Positions 34,316 through 43,652 of a DNA stretch of 64,000 nt are shown here, in pieces. Position 1 is the stretch's first letter. Each line of letters opens with the position of its first letter. The position numbers were made by a program, and so were the translations under genes. This stretch comes from Serratia fonticola (GTDB lineage Bacteria > Pseudomonadota > Gammaproteobacteria > Enterobacterales > Enterobacteriaceae): NCBI RefSeq assembly GCF_006715025.1, contig NZ_VFMK01000001.1, positions 1,612,001 through 1,676,000 on the forward strand, read 5' to 3'. Under the pieces are notes generated by a model. That model had not been told where the DNA came from. It was given only the letters and a program-made list of their open reading frames with translations, and searched no databases.

Positions 34316-35512
34316 ATGAAGCAACTGACTATTCTGGGCTCAACCGGCTCCGTGGGCACCAGCACCCTGGCTGTGGTTAGGGCCAATCCCGATCTTTTCG
34401 CGATTAAAGCACTGGTGGCTGGCCGTAATGTGGCAGTCATGGCACAACAGTGTATCGAGTTCCGCCCAGACTATGCAGCCATGGCGGATGAAAAATCGGC
34501 AAACGAATTGCGGGCTGTGCTGGCAGAAAACGATATCAAAACCGAGGTGCTGGCGGGTGAGCAGGCGGCTTGTCAACTTGCCGCTTTAGATGAAGTCGAT
34601 CAGGTTACTGCTGCTATCGTAGGGGCAGCCGGGCTGTTGCCGACGTTGGCGGCCATCCGCGCCGGGAAACAGGTGCTGCTGGCGAACAAAGAATCTTTGG
34701 TGACCTGCGGCCGTCTGTTTATGGATGCGGTACAAAAGAGCCAGGCACAATTACTGCCGCTCGACAGTGAACATAACGCTATCTTCCAGAGCCTGCCTGA
34801 AAATATTCAACGCCAACTGGGATATACTTCCCTGGAAGCTCACGGAGTTTCACGCATCGTCCTGACCGGTTCTGGCGGTCCGTTCCGTACTACGCCGTTG
34901 GAACAGTTTGCCACGATGACGCCGGATCAGGCTTGCGCACACCCTAATTGGTCCATGGGGCGCAAGATCTCGGTGGATTCAGCCACCATGATGAATAAAG
35001 GGCTGGAGTATATCGAGGCCCGCTGGCTGTTCAACGCTTCGGCAGAGCAGATGGAAGTCATTCTGCATCCACAGTCAGTGATTCACTCGATGGTACGCTA
35101 TGCGGATGGCAGCGTGCTGGCCCAGTTGGGTACGCCAGATATGCGTACGCCTATCGCCCATGCGATGGCTTATCCGCAGCGGGTCAACTCTGGTGTCGCT
35201 GAACTCGATTTCTGCCGGATAGGGGCGTTGACCTTCTCTGAGCCTGAGCGTGAGCGCTATCCTTGCCTGTATCTGGCGATCGAAGCCTTCGACGCAGGGC
35301 AAGCAGCGACCACGGCACTCAATGCAGCCAATGAAATCGCCGTGGCGGCATTCTTGCAGGAACAGATTCGTTTCACAGATATTTATGTGCTGAACCAAAA
35401 AGTTGTTGAATGCCTGGCGTTGCAGGAACCGACCTCGGTTGAGATGGTGTTGGAGATCGATCGACAGGCTCGTGAAGTGGCTACTGGTTTGGTGCGCACA
35501 TTGCGTATGTAA
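34316..35512 (+). CDS. ispC: 1-deoxy-D-xylulose 5-phosphate reductoisomerase
   Basis: 398-residue Dxr/IspC, first committed enzyme of the MEP isoprenoid pathway, target of fosmidomycin. NADPH motif GSTGSVG (residues 8-14), catalytic DSEHNAIFQ, GSGGPFR, the flexible-loop region HPNWSMGRKISVDSATMMNK and metal-binding GLEYIEARWLF. The ATG at 34316 starts MKQLTILGSTG; the frame runs six codons further up. Together with ispU downstream it feeds undecaprenyl synthesis. Confidence 0.97.
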   Translation: MKQLTILGSTGSVGTSTLAVVRANPDLFAIKALVAGRNVAVMAQQCIEFRPDYAAMADEKSANELRAVLAENDIKTEVLAGEQAACQLAALDEVDQVTAAIVGAAGLLPTLAAIRAGKQVLLANKESLVTCGRLFMDAVQKSQAQLLPLDSEHNAIFQSLPENIQRQLGYTSLEAHGVSRIVLTGSGGPFRTTPLEQFATMTPDQACAHPNWSMGRKISVDSATMMNKGLEYIEARWLFNASAEQMEVILHPQSVIHSMVRYADGSVLAQLGTPDMRTPIAHAMAYPQRVNSGVAELDFCRIGALTFSEPERERYPCLYLAIEAFDAGQAATTALNAANEIAVAAFLQEQIRFTDIYVLNQKVVECLALQEPTSVEMVLEIDRQAREVATGLVRTLRM

Positions 35513-35601
35513 TCATCGGAACGCCTTTCCCCGAAGGGGAGATGTGGTCTGATACATTGTCTGATTTTGTTTGTAATGTGCGTGTGCTGTTGTGGGGCTG
35601 T

Positions 35602-35630
35602 TTGTTCAGGCTCCGCGGAGGTGGTATAGT
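35602..35630 (+). promoter_or_regulatory. Promoter upstream of ispU
   Basis: -35 TTGTTC (35602-35607), 17-base spacer, -10 TATAGT (35625-35630). Start near 35637. A transcript from here meets the terminator at 35793-35820 before reaching ispU. Confidence 0.7.
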
Positions 35631-35792
35631 CTGCGCCATAATCACCGGTTATACCGTTGAATAATGGCCGGATTGGTATAAACCTTTCATCTTGCCAACG
35701 GCAGCCAGTCACGCTGTAGTGAGGCCGATAACGGGTAAAACTTATGCCAATTTTCCCAAGGAGCCCTCAGGGCGTAGGGTAGGCAGACTGAA

Positions 35793-35820
35793 AAGCTGTG
35801 TCAGGCACACGGCTTTTTTT
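35793..35820 (+). terminator. Terminator within the ispU leader
   Basis: AAGCTGTGT (35793-35801) pairs fully with ACACGGCTT (35807-35815, one G-T), followed by a run of T to 35820. It lies 63 bases before the ispU start and about 180 bases after a good promoter, so it acts either as an attenuator or as the end of a small RNA. Confidence 0.85.
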
Positions 35821-35882
35821 GCGCATAAGGTCCGAAGTTCCGGCCGGCTATTGTGTTTCTATCGAGGAAATAAGTACGAGTT

Positions 35883-36641
35883 ATGTCGTCCGCAAACCAA
35901 CAAGAAGCGAGTCTATTTGCTCAAGGACCACGTCACGTCGCGATTATCATGGATGGTAATGGGCGCTGGGCCAAACGTCAGGGTAAGTTACGTGTCTTCG
36001 GTCATAAAGCAGGAGTGAAATCGGTGCGTCGTGCGGTCAGTTTCGCCGCCAGTCATCATTTAGATGCGCTCACGCTTTATGCCTTCAGCAGCGAAAACTG
36101 GAACCGTCCGGCGCAGGAAGTGTCTGCCTTGATGGAGCTTTTTGTCCGTGCACTGGACAGTGAAGTAAAAAGCCTGCATAAACATAATGTCAGATTACGT
36201 GTGATCGGTGATATCAGCCGTTTCAGCGTGCGCTTGCAAGAGCGGATACGTCGCTCTGAGCAACTGACAGAAAATAACGATGGCCTGACGCTTAACGTTG
36301 CCGCCAACTACGGTGGTCGTTGGGATATCATTCAGGGAGTAAGGGATCTGGCCGAGCAAGTGCAGCAGGGTACGTTGCAACCGGAGCAGATCAGTGAGGC
36401 GTTACTGAATGAGCGTGTCTGCATGAGCGATCTGTCGCCCGTGGATTTAGTGATCCGTACCGGCGGTGAACATCGCATAAGTAACTTTTTGTTGTGGCAA
36501 ATTGCCTATGCCGAGCTTTACTTTACTGATGTACTCTGGCCAGATTTTGATGAACTTGTCTTTGAAGGTGCGCTGAATGCATTTGCACAACGCGAGCGTC
36601 GCTTCGGGGGAACAACACCTATCGACGTCAATGCGTCCTAG
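35883..36641 (+). CDS. ispU: Undecaprenyl diphosphate synthase
   Basis: 252-residue cis-prenyltransferase (UppS) making C55-PP, the lipid carrier for peptidoglycan and O-antigen. Catalytic Asp24 in IIMDGNGRWAKRQG; other conserved blocks TLYAFSSENWNRP and DLVIRTGGEHRISNFLLWQ, followed by AYAELYFTDVLWPDF. GAGGAAA upstream of the ATG. First gene of the long ispU-cdsA-rseP-bamA-skp-lpx run. Confidence 0.97.
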   Translation: MSSANQQEASLFAQGPRHVAIIMDGNGRWAKRQGKLRVFGHKAGVKSVRRAVSFAASHHLDALTLYAFSSENWNRPAQEVSALMELFVRALDSEVKSLHKHNVRLRVIGDISRFSVRLQERIRRSEQLTENNDGLTLNVAANYGGRWDIIQGVRDLAEQVQQGTLQPEQISEALLNERVCMSDLSPVDLVIRTGGEHRISNFLLWQIAYAELYFTDVLWPDFDELVFEGALNAFAQRERRFGGTTPIDVNAS

Positions 36642-36650
36642 GGGGAACTT

Positions 36651-37499
36651 TTGCTGAAGTCTCGCCTTATAACGGCCCTGATTTTAATTCCGATTGTTAT
36701 CGCCGCGCTGTTTTTGCTGCCGCCGTTGGGCTTTGCCCTGGTAACTCTCGCTGTCTGTATGCTGGCTGCCTGGGAATGGGGGCAACTGGCCGGTTTTGTT
36801 TCTCGCTCTCAACGTATCTGGTTGGCGCTGCTGTGCGGCTTCCTGTTGGCGTTGATGATGCTCAGCGTGCCTGCCTACCATCAGTCCGTCCACCAATTGC
36901 AGGTCGAGGGGCCATTGTGGCTGTCACTGGCCTGGTGGCTGGCTGCCTTGGCGCTGGTGTTGTTCTATCCCGGTTCTGCAGCGTTATGGCGTAACTCGCG
37001 TCTGCTGCGGCTGGTTTTTGGCCTGCTGACCATTGTGCCGTTTTTCTGGGGCATGCTGGCATTACGCCAGTTCGATTATGAACAGAATCATTTTACCGGT
37101 GCCTGGTGGTTGCTGTACGTTATGCTGCTGGTCTGGGGTGCCGATTCCGGTGCCTACATGTTCGGTAAGCTGTTTGGCAAGCACAAACTGGCTCCCAAGG
37201 TCTCTCCGGGCAAAACCTGGGAAGGGCTGATCGGGGGCTTGATTACCTCTGCTGTGATTTCGTGGCTGTTTGGTCGTTATGCCCCATTGACCATAGAACC
37301 AATGACGCTGCTGGTCTGTTCAGTGATTGCCGCGCTGGCTTCGGTCTTGGGCGATCTTACGGAAAGTATGTTTAAACGTGAAGCGGGTATCAAGGACAGC
37401 GGTCATCTGATACCGGGGCATGGCGGCATACTGGATCGTATTGATAGCCTGACTGCGGCAGTGCCTGTATTTGCCTGCTTGATGCTGTTAGTGTTTTAA
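36651..37499 (+). CDS. cdsA: Phosphatidate cytidylyltransferase (CDP-diglyceride synthase)
   Basis: 282-residue polytopic membrane enzyme making CDP-diacylglycerol from CTP and phosphatidic acid. The family signature is intact near the C-terminus: MFKREAGIKDSGHLIPGHGG followed by ILDRID. Roughly eight membrane helices. The start is a TTG with GGGGGAA just upstream, giving (M)LKSRLITALILIP as in E. coli. Nine bases from the ispU stop codon, hence co-transcribed. Confidence 0.96.
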   Translation: MLKSRLITALILIPIVIAALFLLPPLGFALVTLAVCMLAAWEWGQLAGFVSRSQRIWLALLCGFLLALMMLSVPAYHQSVHQLQVEGPLWLSLAWWLAALALVLFYPGSAALWRNSRLLRLVFGLLTIVPFFWGMLALRQFDYEQNHFTGAWWLLYVMLLVWGADSGAYMFGKLFGKHKLAPKVSPGKTWEGLIGGLITSAVISWLFGRYAPLTIEPMTLLVCSVIAALASVLGDLTESMFKREAGIKDSGHLIPGHGGILDRIDSLTAAVPVFACLMLLVF

Positions 37500-37530
37500 T
37501 CCGTCATCGGCGGGGGAGTAAAAGGATTAT

Positions 37531-38886
37531 ATGGTCAGCGTGCTCTGGAACTTGGTTGCTTTTATTATTGCGCTGGGGATATTGATCACCGTGCATGAGT
37601 TCGGGCACTTTTGGGTGGCCCGCCGTTGTGGTGTCCGCGTTGAGCGTTTCTCTATCGGTTTTGGCCGTGCGCTTTGGCGCCGTACTGACCGCCAGGGTAC
37701 AGAGTATATCGTCGCCATGATCCCGCTTGGCGGCTATGTAAAAATGTTGGATGAACGCGTTGAGACCGTCGCTCCAGAGCTGCGTCACCAGGCTTTCAAT
37801 AATAAAACGGTCTGGCAGCGCGCGGCTATCGTCAGTGCAGGGCCGATTGCCAACTTCCTGTTTGCCATTCTTGCTTATTGGATTGTATTTATTATCGGTG
37901 TGCCAAGCTATCGCCCGGTGATCGGCGAAATCGCGCCACAATCTATTGCAGCAAAAGCCGAAATTTCCCCTGGAATGGAACTTAAGTCCGTTGACGGTAT
38001 CGAAACGCCTGACTGGGAATCTGTTCGTCTGGCGTTGGTCACCAAAATCGGTGACGCGCAAACCGACGTGGAAGTGGCTCCCTTTGGCTCTTCTCAGAAG
38101 GTAAGCAAGACGCTGGATTTGCGTCAGTGGAGCTTTGAACCGGACAAAGAAGATCCTGTCCGTTCTCTAGGCATGATCCCGCGTGGTCCGCAGATAGAAT
38201 CGGTATTGGCAGAAGTACAATCAGGTTCAGCTGCGCAAAAGGCAGGTTTACAAGCAGGGGATAGGATCGTTAAAGTCGATGGTCAGTTACTGGGGCGCTG
38301 GGGAACGTTGGTTAAACGGATCCACAATGGCCCAGGGCAACCGCTGGTTTTAGAGATCGAAAGAAACGGTACCCCCTTGTCTTTAACGCTGATACCGGAT
38401 ACAAAGCCGGTGGGAAAAGATAAATCGGTGGGGTTTGCGGGCATTATTCCGAAAGTATTGCCGCTGCCGGATGAGTACAAAACGATTCGCCAGTATGGGC
38501 CGTTCCCTGCGTTGTATCAGGCAGGGGACAAAACCTGGCAACTGATGCATCTTACGGTCAGTATGCTGGGTAAATTAATTACCGGTGATGTGAAGCTGAA
38601 CAACCTGAGTGGCCCGATATCCATTGCACAGGGAGCAGGGGCATCAGCAGAGGTTGGATTCGTGTATTATATGATGTTTCTGGCGTTGATTAGCGTCAAC
38701 CTGGGGATCATCAACCTATTCCCATTACCGGTATTAGATGGTGGGCATCTTCTCTTCCTGGCGATAGAAAAGCTGAAGGGAGGGCCAGTTTCTGAGCGAG
38801 TACAGGACTACAGTTTCCGCATTGGTTCGATCTTGCTGGTGCTGCTGATGGGTCTTGCACTTTTCAATGATTTTTCTCGCCTTTAG
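37531..38886 (+). CDS. rseP: Site-2 zinc metalloprotease RseP
   Basis: 451-residue intramembrane protease that makes the second cut in anti-sigma factor RseA, releasing sigmaE, and also clears signal peptides. Zinc site H22-E23-x-x-H26 in the first membrane segment and Asp403 in NLFPLPVLDGGH. Two periplasmic PDZ domains lie between; GSAAQKAGLQAGDRIVKVDG marks PDZ2. Located directly before bamA, linking sigmaE signalling to outer-membrane assembly genes. Confidence 0.97.
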   Translation: MVSVLWNLVAFIIALGILITVHEFGHFWVARRCGVRVERFSIGFGRALWRRTDRQGTEYIVAMIPLGGYVKMLDERVETVAPELRHQAFNNKTVWQRAAIVSAGPIANFLFAILAYWIVFIIGVPSYRPVIGEIAPQSIAAKAEISPGMELKSVDGIETPDWESVRLALVTKIGDAQTDVEVAPFGSSQKVSKTLDLRQWSFEPDKEDPVRSLGMIPRGPQIESVLAEVQSGSAAQKAGLQAGDRIVKVDGQLLGRWGTLVKRIHNGPGQPLVLEIERNGTPLSLTLIPDTKPVGKDKSVGFAGIIPKVLPLPDEYKTIRQYGPFPALYQAGDKTWQLMHLTVSMLGKLITGDVKLNNLSGPISIAQGAGASAEVGFVYYMMFLALISVNLGIINLFPLPVLDGGHLLFLAIEKLKGGPVSERVQDYSFRIGSILLVLLMGLALFNDFSRL

Positions 38887-38921
38887 GGGCGGGGACAGGT
38901 TAGGAAGAACGCATAACAACG

Positions 38922-41345
38922 ATGGCGATGAAAAAGTTGCTCATAGCGTCGCTGCTGTTTGGCAGCGCCACCGTATACGGTGCAGACGGGTTCGTAGTGA
39001 AAGATATTCATTTCGAAGGCCTGCAACGAGTCGCCGTCGGTGCGGCGTTACTCAACATGCCGGTTCGCGTAGGCGATACCGTCACTGATGATGATATCGG
39101 TAATACCATCCGTGCCTTGTTTGCCACTGGCAACTTCGAGGACGTTCGCGTATTGCGCGATGGTGACACACTGATTGTTCAGGTTAAGGAACGCCCTACC
39201 ATTGCCAGCATCACTTTCTCCGGTAACAAGTCGGTGAAAGATGACATGCTCAAGCAAAACCTGGAAGCCTCCGGCGTCCGGGTAGGTGAAGCACTCGACC
39301 GCACCACCTTATCCAGCATTGAAAAAGGGTTGGAAGACTTCTACTACAGCGTCGGTAAGTACAGTGCTTCGGTGAAAGCCGTGGTCACGCCGTTACCGCG
39401 CAACCGTGTTGACCTGAAACTGGTGTTCACGGAAGGGGTTTCCGCCAAGATTCAGCAAATCAACATTGTCGGTAACCATGCTTTTACCACCGATGAACTG
39501 ATCGCACATTTCCAACTGCGCGATGATGTGCCATGGTGGAACGTGGTTGCCGATCGCAAATACCAGAAACAGAAGCTGGCGGGTGACCTTGAAACCCTGC
39601 GCAGTTTCTATCTGGATCGCGGCTATGCACGCTTCAACATTGATTCGACTCAGGTCAGCTTGACGCCTGACAAGAAAGGCATCTATATCACCGTCAACAT
39701 TACCGAAGGCGAACAGTACAAGCTTTCCGGCGTGGTGGTGAATGGCAGTCTGGCTGGTCATTCGGCGGAAGTTGCCCAGTTGACCAAGATAGAGCCAGGT
39801 GAGCTGTTTAACGGCACCAAAGTGACCAAAATGGAAGATAACATCAAGAAGATGTTTGGCCGTTATGGTTACGCCTATCCTCGTGTACAAACCCAGCCTG
39901 AAATCAACGACGCGGACAAAACCGTGAAGCTGCATGTCAACATTGACGCGGGCAACCGTTTCTATGTGCGTCGTATCAAGTTTGAAGGCAACGACACCAG
40001 TAAAGACTCCGTTCTGCGCCGTGAAATGCGCCAGATGGAAGGTGCGTGGCTGGGCAACGATCAGGTTGAGCAAGGCAAAGAACGTCTGAACCGCTTGGGG
40101 TATTTCGAAACCGTTGATGTAGAAACCCAACGCGTACCGGGTACCGCCGACCAGGTTGATGTGACCTACAAGGTGAAAGAGCGTAACACCGGGACGCTGA
40201 ACTTTGGTGTCGGCTACGGTACTGAGAGTGGCGTCAGCTTCCAGGCGGGTGTGCAGCAGGACAACTGGCTGGGTACAGGTTATTCCGTCGGCATCAGCGG
40301 CACCAAGAACGATTATCAGACCTACGCCGAGCTGTCGGTCACCAACCCTTACTTCACCGTTGATGGTGTGAGTCTGGGTGGCCGTATCTTCTATAATGAC
40401 TTTAAAGCAAACAACGCCGATCTGTCAGACTATACCAACAGCAGTTACGGTGTAGATGGCACGCTGGGCTTCCCGATCAACGAGAATAACTCGTTGCGTG
40501 CTGGTCTGGGGTATGTCCATAACTCCCTGTCGGACATGCAGCCGCAGATCGCCATGTGGCGTTATCTGAATTCGGTCGGTCAGCATCCAGACTATGTCAA
40601 TCGTGCGAGTTATACCGCAGATGATTTCACGCTGAACCTGGGTTGGTCCTATAATAATCTGGACCGTGGTTACTTCCCGACGCAGGGTAACCGCACCTCG
40701 TTCAATACCAAGGTCACTATCCCGGGCTCGGACAACTCATACTACAAGATGACGTTGGACTCCTCGCAGTATGTGCCAATCAACGACGACAAGACCTGGG
40801 TCCTGTTAGGCCGTGGTCGTATTGGTTATGCTGATGGGTTTGGCGGTAAAGAAATGCCGTTCTATGAAAACTTCTATGCGGGTGGTTCAAGTACCGTACG
40901 TGGCTTCCAGTCCAATACCATTGGCCCGAAAGCGGTGTACTACAACTCCAACTCGTATACTTGTCAGAACGCACCTGGTACGACGACGCCTCAGGTTATC
41001 TGTAACTCGAACGATGCGGTCGGTGGTAACGCCATGGCGGTGGCCAGCTTGGAGCTGATTACCCCAACGCCGTTCCTGAGTGAGAAGTACGCCAACTCGG
41101 TTCGTACCTCGCTGTTTATTGATGCGGGTACCGTGTGGGATACCAAGTGGCAGAACACCGCTGAGACGCGTATGTTTGACGTGCCGGACTACAGTAAAGC
41201 GGCCAACATCCGCTATTCTGCGGGTATTGCGCTGCAGTGGATGTCCCCTCTGGGGCCATTGGTCTTCTCTTATGCTGATCCGATCAAGAAATATGACGGT
41301 GATAGATCAGAGCAGTTCCAGTTTAACATCGGTAAAACCTGGTAA
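38922..41345 (+). CDS. bamA: Outer membrane protein assembly factor BamA
   Basis: 807-residue Omp85 protein, core of the BAM complex. Signal peptide residues 1-20 (MAMKKLLIASLLFGSATVYG). Five POTRA domains follow to about residue 421. The C-terminal 16-strand barrel carries the conserved VRGFQSN loop-6 motif and ends with a terminal aromatic (FNIGKTW). Extracellular loops differ from E. coli, as expected (for example the YTCQNAPG loop with a cysteine pair). Confidence 0.98.
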   Translation: MAMKKLLIASLLFGSATVYGADGFVVKDIHFEGLQRVAVGAALLNMPVRVGDTVTDDDIGNTIRALFATGNFEDVRVLRDGDTLIVQVKERPTIASITFSGNKSVKDDMLKQNLEASGVRVGEALDRTTLSSIEKGLEDFYYSVGKYSASVKAVVTPLPRNRVDLKLVFTEGVSAKIQQINIVGNHAFTTDELIAHFQLRDDVPWWNVVADRKYQKQKLAGDLETLRSFYLDRGYARFNIDSTQVSLTPDKKGIYITVNITEGEQYKLSGVVVNGSLAGHSAEVAQLTKIEPGELFNGTKVTKMEDNIKKMFGRYGYAYPRVQTQPEINDADKTVKLHVNIDAGNRFYVRRIKFEGNDTSKDSVLRREMRQMEGAWLGNDQVEQGKERLNRLGYFETVDVETQRVPGTADQVDVTYKVKERNTGTLNFGVGYGTESGVSFQAGVQQDNWLGTGYSVGISGTKNDYQTYAELSVTNPYFTVDGVSLGGRIFYNDFKANNADLSDYTNSSYGVDGTLGFPINENNSLRAGLGYVHNSLSDMQPQIAMWRYLNSVGQHPDYVNRASYTADDFTLNLGWSYNNLDRGYFPTQGNRTSFNTKVTIPGSDNSYYKMTLDSSQYVPINDDKTWVLLGRGRIGYADGFGGKEMPFYENFYAGGSSTVRGFQSNTIGPKAVYYNSNSYTCQNAPGTTTPQVICNSNDAVGGNAMAVASLELITPTPFLSEKYANSVRTSLFIDAGTVWDTKWQNTAETRMFDVPDYSKAANIRYSAGIALQWMSPLGPLVFSYADPIKKYDGDRSEQFQFNIGKTW

Positions 41346-41504
41346 ACGGGTCTACTGGTGGGCATGACGGGTTAAAAGAATCGCAAATGCCAGGCTTAAA
41401 TCAGCTCATAGAGAGATTTCTCATTGTGTGATGCGCTAGGCCTGGCAAATTGTGTACTTCAAAAGTGTCGTATGACACAAACGGGTGATGGTAAGGAGTT
41501 TATA

Positions 41505-42002
41505 GTGAAAAAGTGGTTGTGTGCCGCAGGCCTCGGTTTAGCAATGGCTGCTTCAGTGGGCGTTCAGGCAGCTGATAAGATCGCTGTCGTTAACGTTTCC
41601 AGCATTTTCCAACAATTGCCAGCGCGTGAAACCGTGGCTAAACAGTTGGAAAATGAATTTAAAGGCCGTGCAAGCGAACTCCAGAACATGGAACGCGATC
41701 TGCAAACCAAAATGCAGAAACTGCAGCGTGACGGTTCTACCATGAAAGCCAGCGATCGCACCAAGATGGAAAAAGACGTGATGGCTCAGCGCGAGCAGTT
41801 CTCTCAGAAAGCGCAGGCTTTCGAGCAGGATAATCGTCGCCGCCAGATGGAAGAGCGTAACAAGATCCTGAGCCGTATTCAGGATGCAGTGAAAGTCGTT
41901 GCCAACAAAGAAGGCTATGACGTCGTTGTTGATGTTAACGCTACTGCTTACTTCGCGGCAGGCAAAGATATTACTGCAGACGTGCTGAAACAGGTTAAAT
42001 AA
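41505..42002 (+). CDS. skp: Periplasmic chaperone Skp
   Basis: 165-residue trimeric holdase that carries unfolded outer-membrane proteins across the periplasm to BAM. Signal peptide 1-22 ending VQA, then ADKIAVVNVSSIFQQLP. The long charged tentacle helices (about 45-130) are rich in Lys, Glu and Gln. Start is GTG with AAGGAG at good spacing; an ATG-like extension upstream has no homology and no signal peptide. Confidence 0.96.
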   Translation: MKKWLCAAGLGLAMAASVGVQAADKIAVVNVSSIFQQLPARETVAKQLENEFKGRASELQNMERDLQTKMQKLQRDGSTMKASDRTKMEKDVMAQREQFSQKAQAFEQDNRRRQMEERNKILSRIQDAVKVVANKEGYDVVVDVNATAYFAAGKDITADVLKQVK

Positions 42003-42006
42003 AGAC

Positions 42007-43029
42007 ATGCCTTCGATTCGACTGGCTGATTTAGCACAGCAGTTGGATGCACAATTGCACGGTGATGGCGATCTCGTCATCACCGGCATTGCTTCTATGC
42101 ATTCCGCACAGGCTGGCCAAATCACGTTTCTGTCAAACAGCCGCTACCAAGAGCAACTGGCATCCTGTCAAGCGAGCGCTATTGTGCTCACCGAAGCGGA
42201 CTTGCCTCATTGCCATTCAGCGGCGCTGGTGGTTAAAAACCCTTATCTGACCTATGCGCGAATGGCGCAACTGATGGACACCACGCCTGCTCCCGCAGCA
42301 GATATTGCGCCGAGTGCGGTGATCTCGCCAGAAGCCCGGCTTGGTCAGAACGTGGCCGTTGGGGCGAACGCGGTTATCGAATCCGGTGCGGAACTGGGCG
42401 ATAACGTGGTCATTGGCCCGGGTTGTTTTATTGGTAAACATGCACGCATTGGCGCGGGAACGCGTCTGTGGGCGAACGTAACGATTTATCATGAAGTTGA
42501 AATCGGTCAGCACTGCCTGATCCAATCAGGCACGGTGATTGGTGCTGATGGTTTCGGCTATGCCAATGAACGTGGCAATTGGATAAAAATACCGCAATTG
42601 GGAACGGTCATCATCGGCGATCGCGTCGAAATTGGTGCCTGTACCACCATCGATCGTGGTGCCTTGGATAACACCCTGATTGGGAATGGTGTTATCATTG
42701 ATAACCAATGCCAGATTGCGCACAACGTGGTGATTGGTGAGAATACTGCCGTTGCAGGTGGTGTGATCATGGCGGGCAGCCTGAAAATCGGTCGCTATTG
42801 CCAAATTGGTGGTGCCAGTGTGATTAATGGTCACATGGAGATCGCTGACCAGGTTGTTGTCACCGGGATGGGAATGGTTATGCGACCAATCACCGAACCT
42901 GGGGTATACTCCTCTGGCATTCCGTTACAACCCAACAAAGTTTGGCGTAAAACCGCTGCGTTGGTGATGAATATCGATGAGATGAGCAAGCGCTTAAAAG
43001 CTGTCGAACGAAAAGTCGGAAAAGACTAA
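42007..43029 (+). CDS. lpxD: UDP-3-O-(3-hydroxyacyl)glucosamine N-acyltransferase
   Basis: 340-residue left-handed beta-helix enzyme, third step of lipid A synthesis. N-terminal uridine-binding domain (MPSIRLADLAQQLDAQLHG), then hexapeptide repeats with catalytic His239 in IAHNVVIG, exactly the E. coli number, and a C-terminal helical tail. It starts four bases after skp. Confidence 0.97.
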   Translation: MPSIRLADLAQQLDAQLHGDGDLVITGIASMHSAQAGQITFLSNSRYQEQLASCQASAIVLTEADLPHCHSAALVVKNPYLTYARMAQLMDTTPAPAADIAPSAVISPEARLGQNVAVGANAVIESGAELGDNVVIGPGCFIGKHARIGAGTRLWANVTIYHEVEIGQHCLIQSGTVIGADGFGYANERGNWIKIPQLGTVIIGDRVEIGACTTIDRGALDNTLIGNGVIIDNQCQIAHNVVIGENTAVAGGVIMAGSLKIGRYCQIGGASVINGHMEIADQVVVTGMGMVMRPITEPGVYSSGIPLQPNKVWRKTAALVMNIDEMSKRLKAVERKVGKD

Positions 43030-43193
43030 TCACCACTGCCTGCTGCCATGCTGGGTATAAAACGAAACGCGTTGGCGTAGATGCCAAAAGCGCAAAGAGT
43101 TGTTAATTTGCGGCCTGCCTGATGATCTCATTTTTGGGGTCAACGCAGGCCGTGTTGTTGATGCCATCAGTTTTTAGAGACAGGAAGAGTATT

Positions 43194-43649
43194 TTGACTA
43201 CTGACACTCATACTCTAGATATTGCAGAAATTTTGGAACTGCTTCCTCACCGTTACCCATTCTTACTGGTTGATCGTGTACTGGATTTCGAAGAGCATAA
43301 ATATCTGCGTGCCGTGAAGAACGTATCCGTTAATGAGCCGTTTTTCCAGGGCCATTTCCCTGGTAAGCCGATTTTTCCAGGCGTGCTGATTTTGGAAGCG
43401 ATGGCTCAGGCCACGGGCATCTTGGCTTTCAAGAGCGTAGGTAAGCTGGAACCGGGCGAACTCTATTATTTTGCCGGTATTGACGAAGCTCGCTTCAAGC
43501 GCCCTGTGGTGCCTGGCGACCAGATGATTATGGAAGTCACTTTCGAGAAAACCCGTCGCGGTTTGACGCGCTTTAAAGGCGTGGCAACCGTTGATGGAAA
43601 AATTGTCTGCGAAGCAACCATGATGTGTGCCCGCAGCCGGGAGGCATAA
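43194..43649 (+). CDS. fabZ: 3-hydroxyacyl-[ACP] dehydratase FabZ
   Basis: 151-residue hot-dog-fold dehydratase of fatty acid elongation. Catalytic His54 in GHFPGKPIFPG and the glutamate in ILEAMAQATG. Start is TTG with AGGAAGAG upstream, giving (M)TTDTHTLDIAEILELLPHRYP and the E. coli length. The frame extends 24 codons upstream without homology. FabZ competes with LpxA for 3-hydroxymyristoyl-ACP, and the two genes are adjacent. Confidence 0.97.
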   Translation: MTTDTHTLDIAEILELLPHRYPFLLVDRVLDFEEHKYLRAVKNVSVNEPFFQGHFPGKPIFPGVLILEAMAQATGILAFKSVGKLEPGELYYFAGIDEARFKRPVVPGDQMIMEVTFEKTRRGLTRFKGVATVDGKIVCEATMMCARSREA

Positions 43650-43652
43650 TCC

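Noticed and set aside
36644..36667. Possible sigmaE promoter (GGAACTT) before cdsA
   Set aside because: The -35-like GGAACTT is present, but 16-17 bases downstream there is no TCAAA or TCTGA. The motif is better explained as the cdsA ribosome-binding site.
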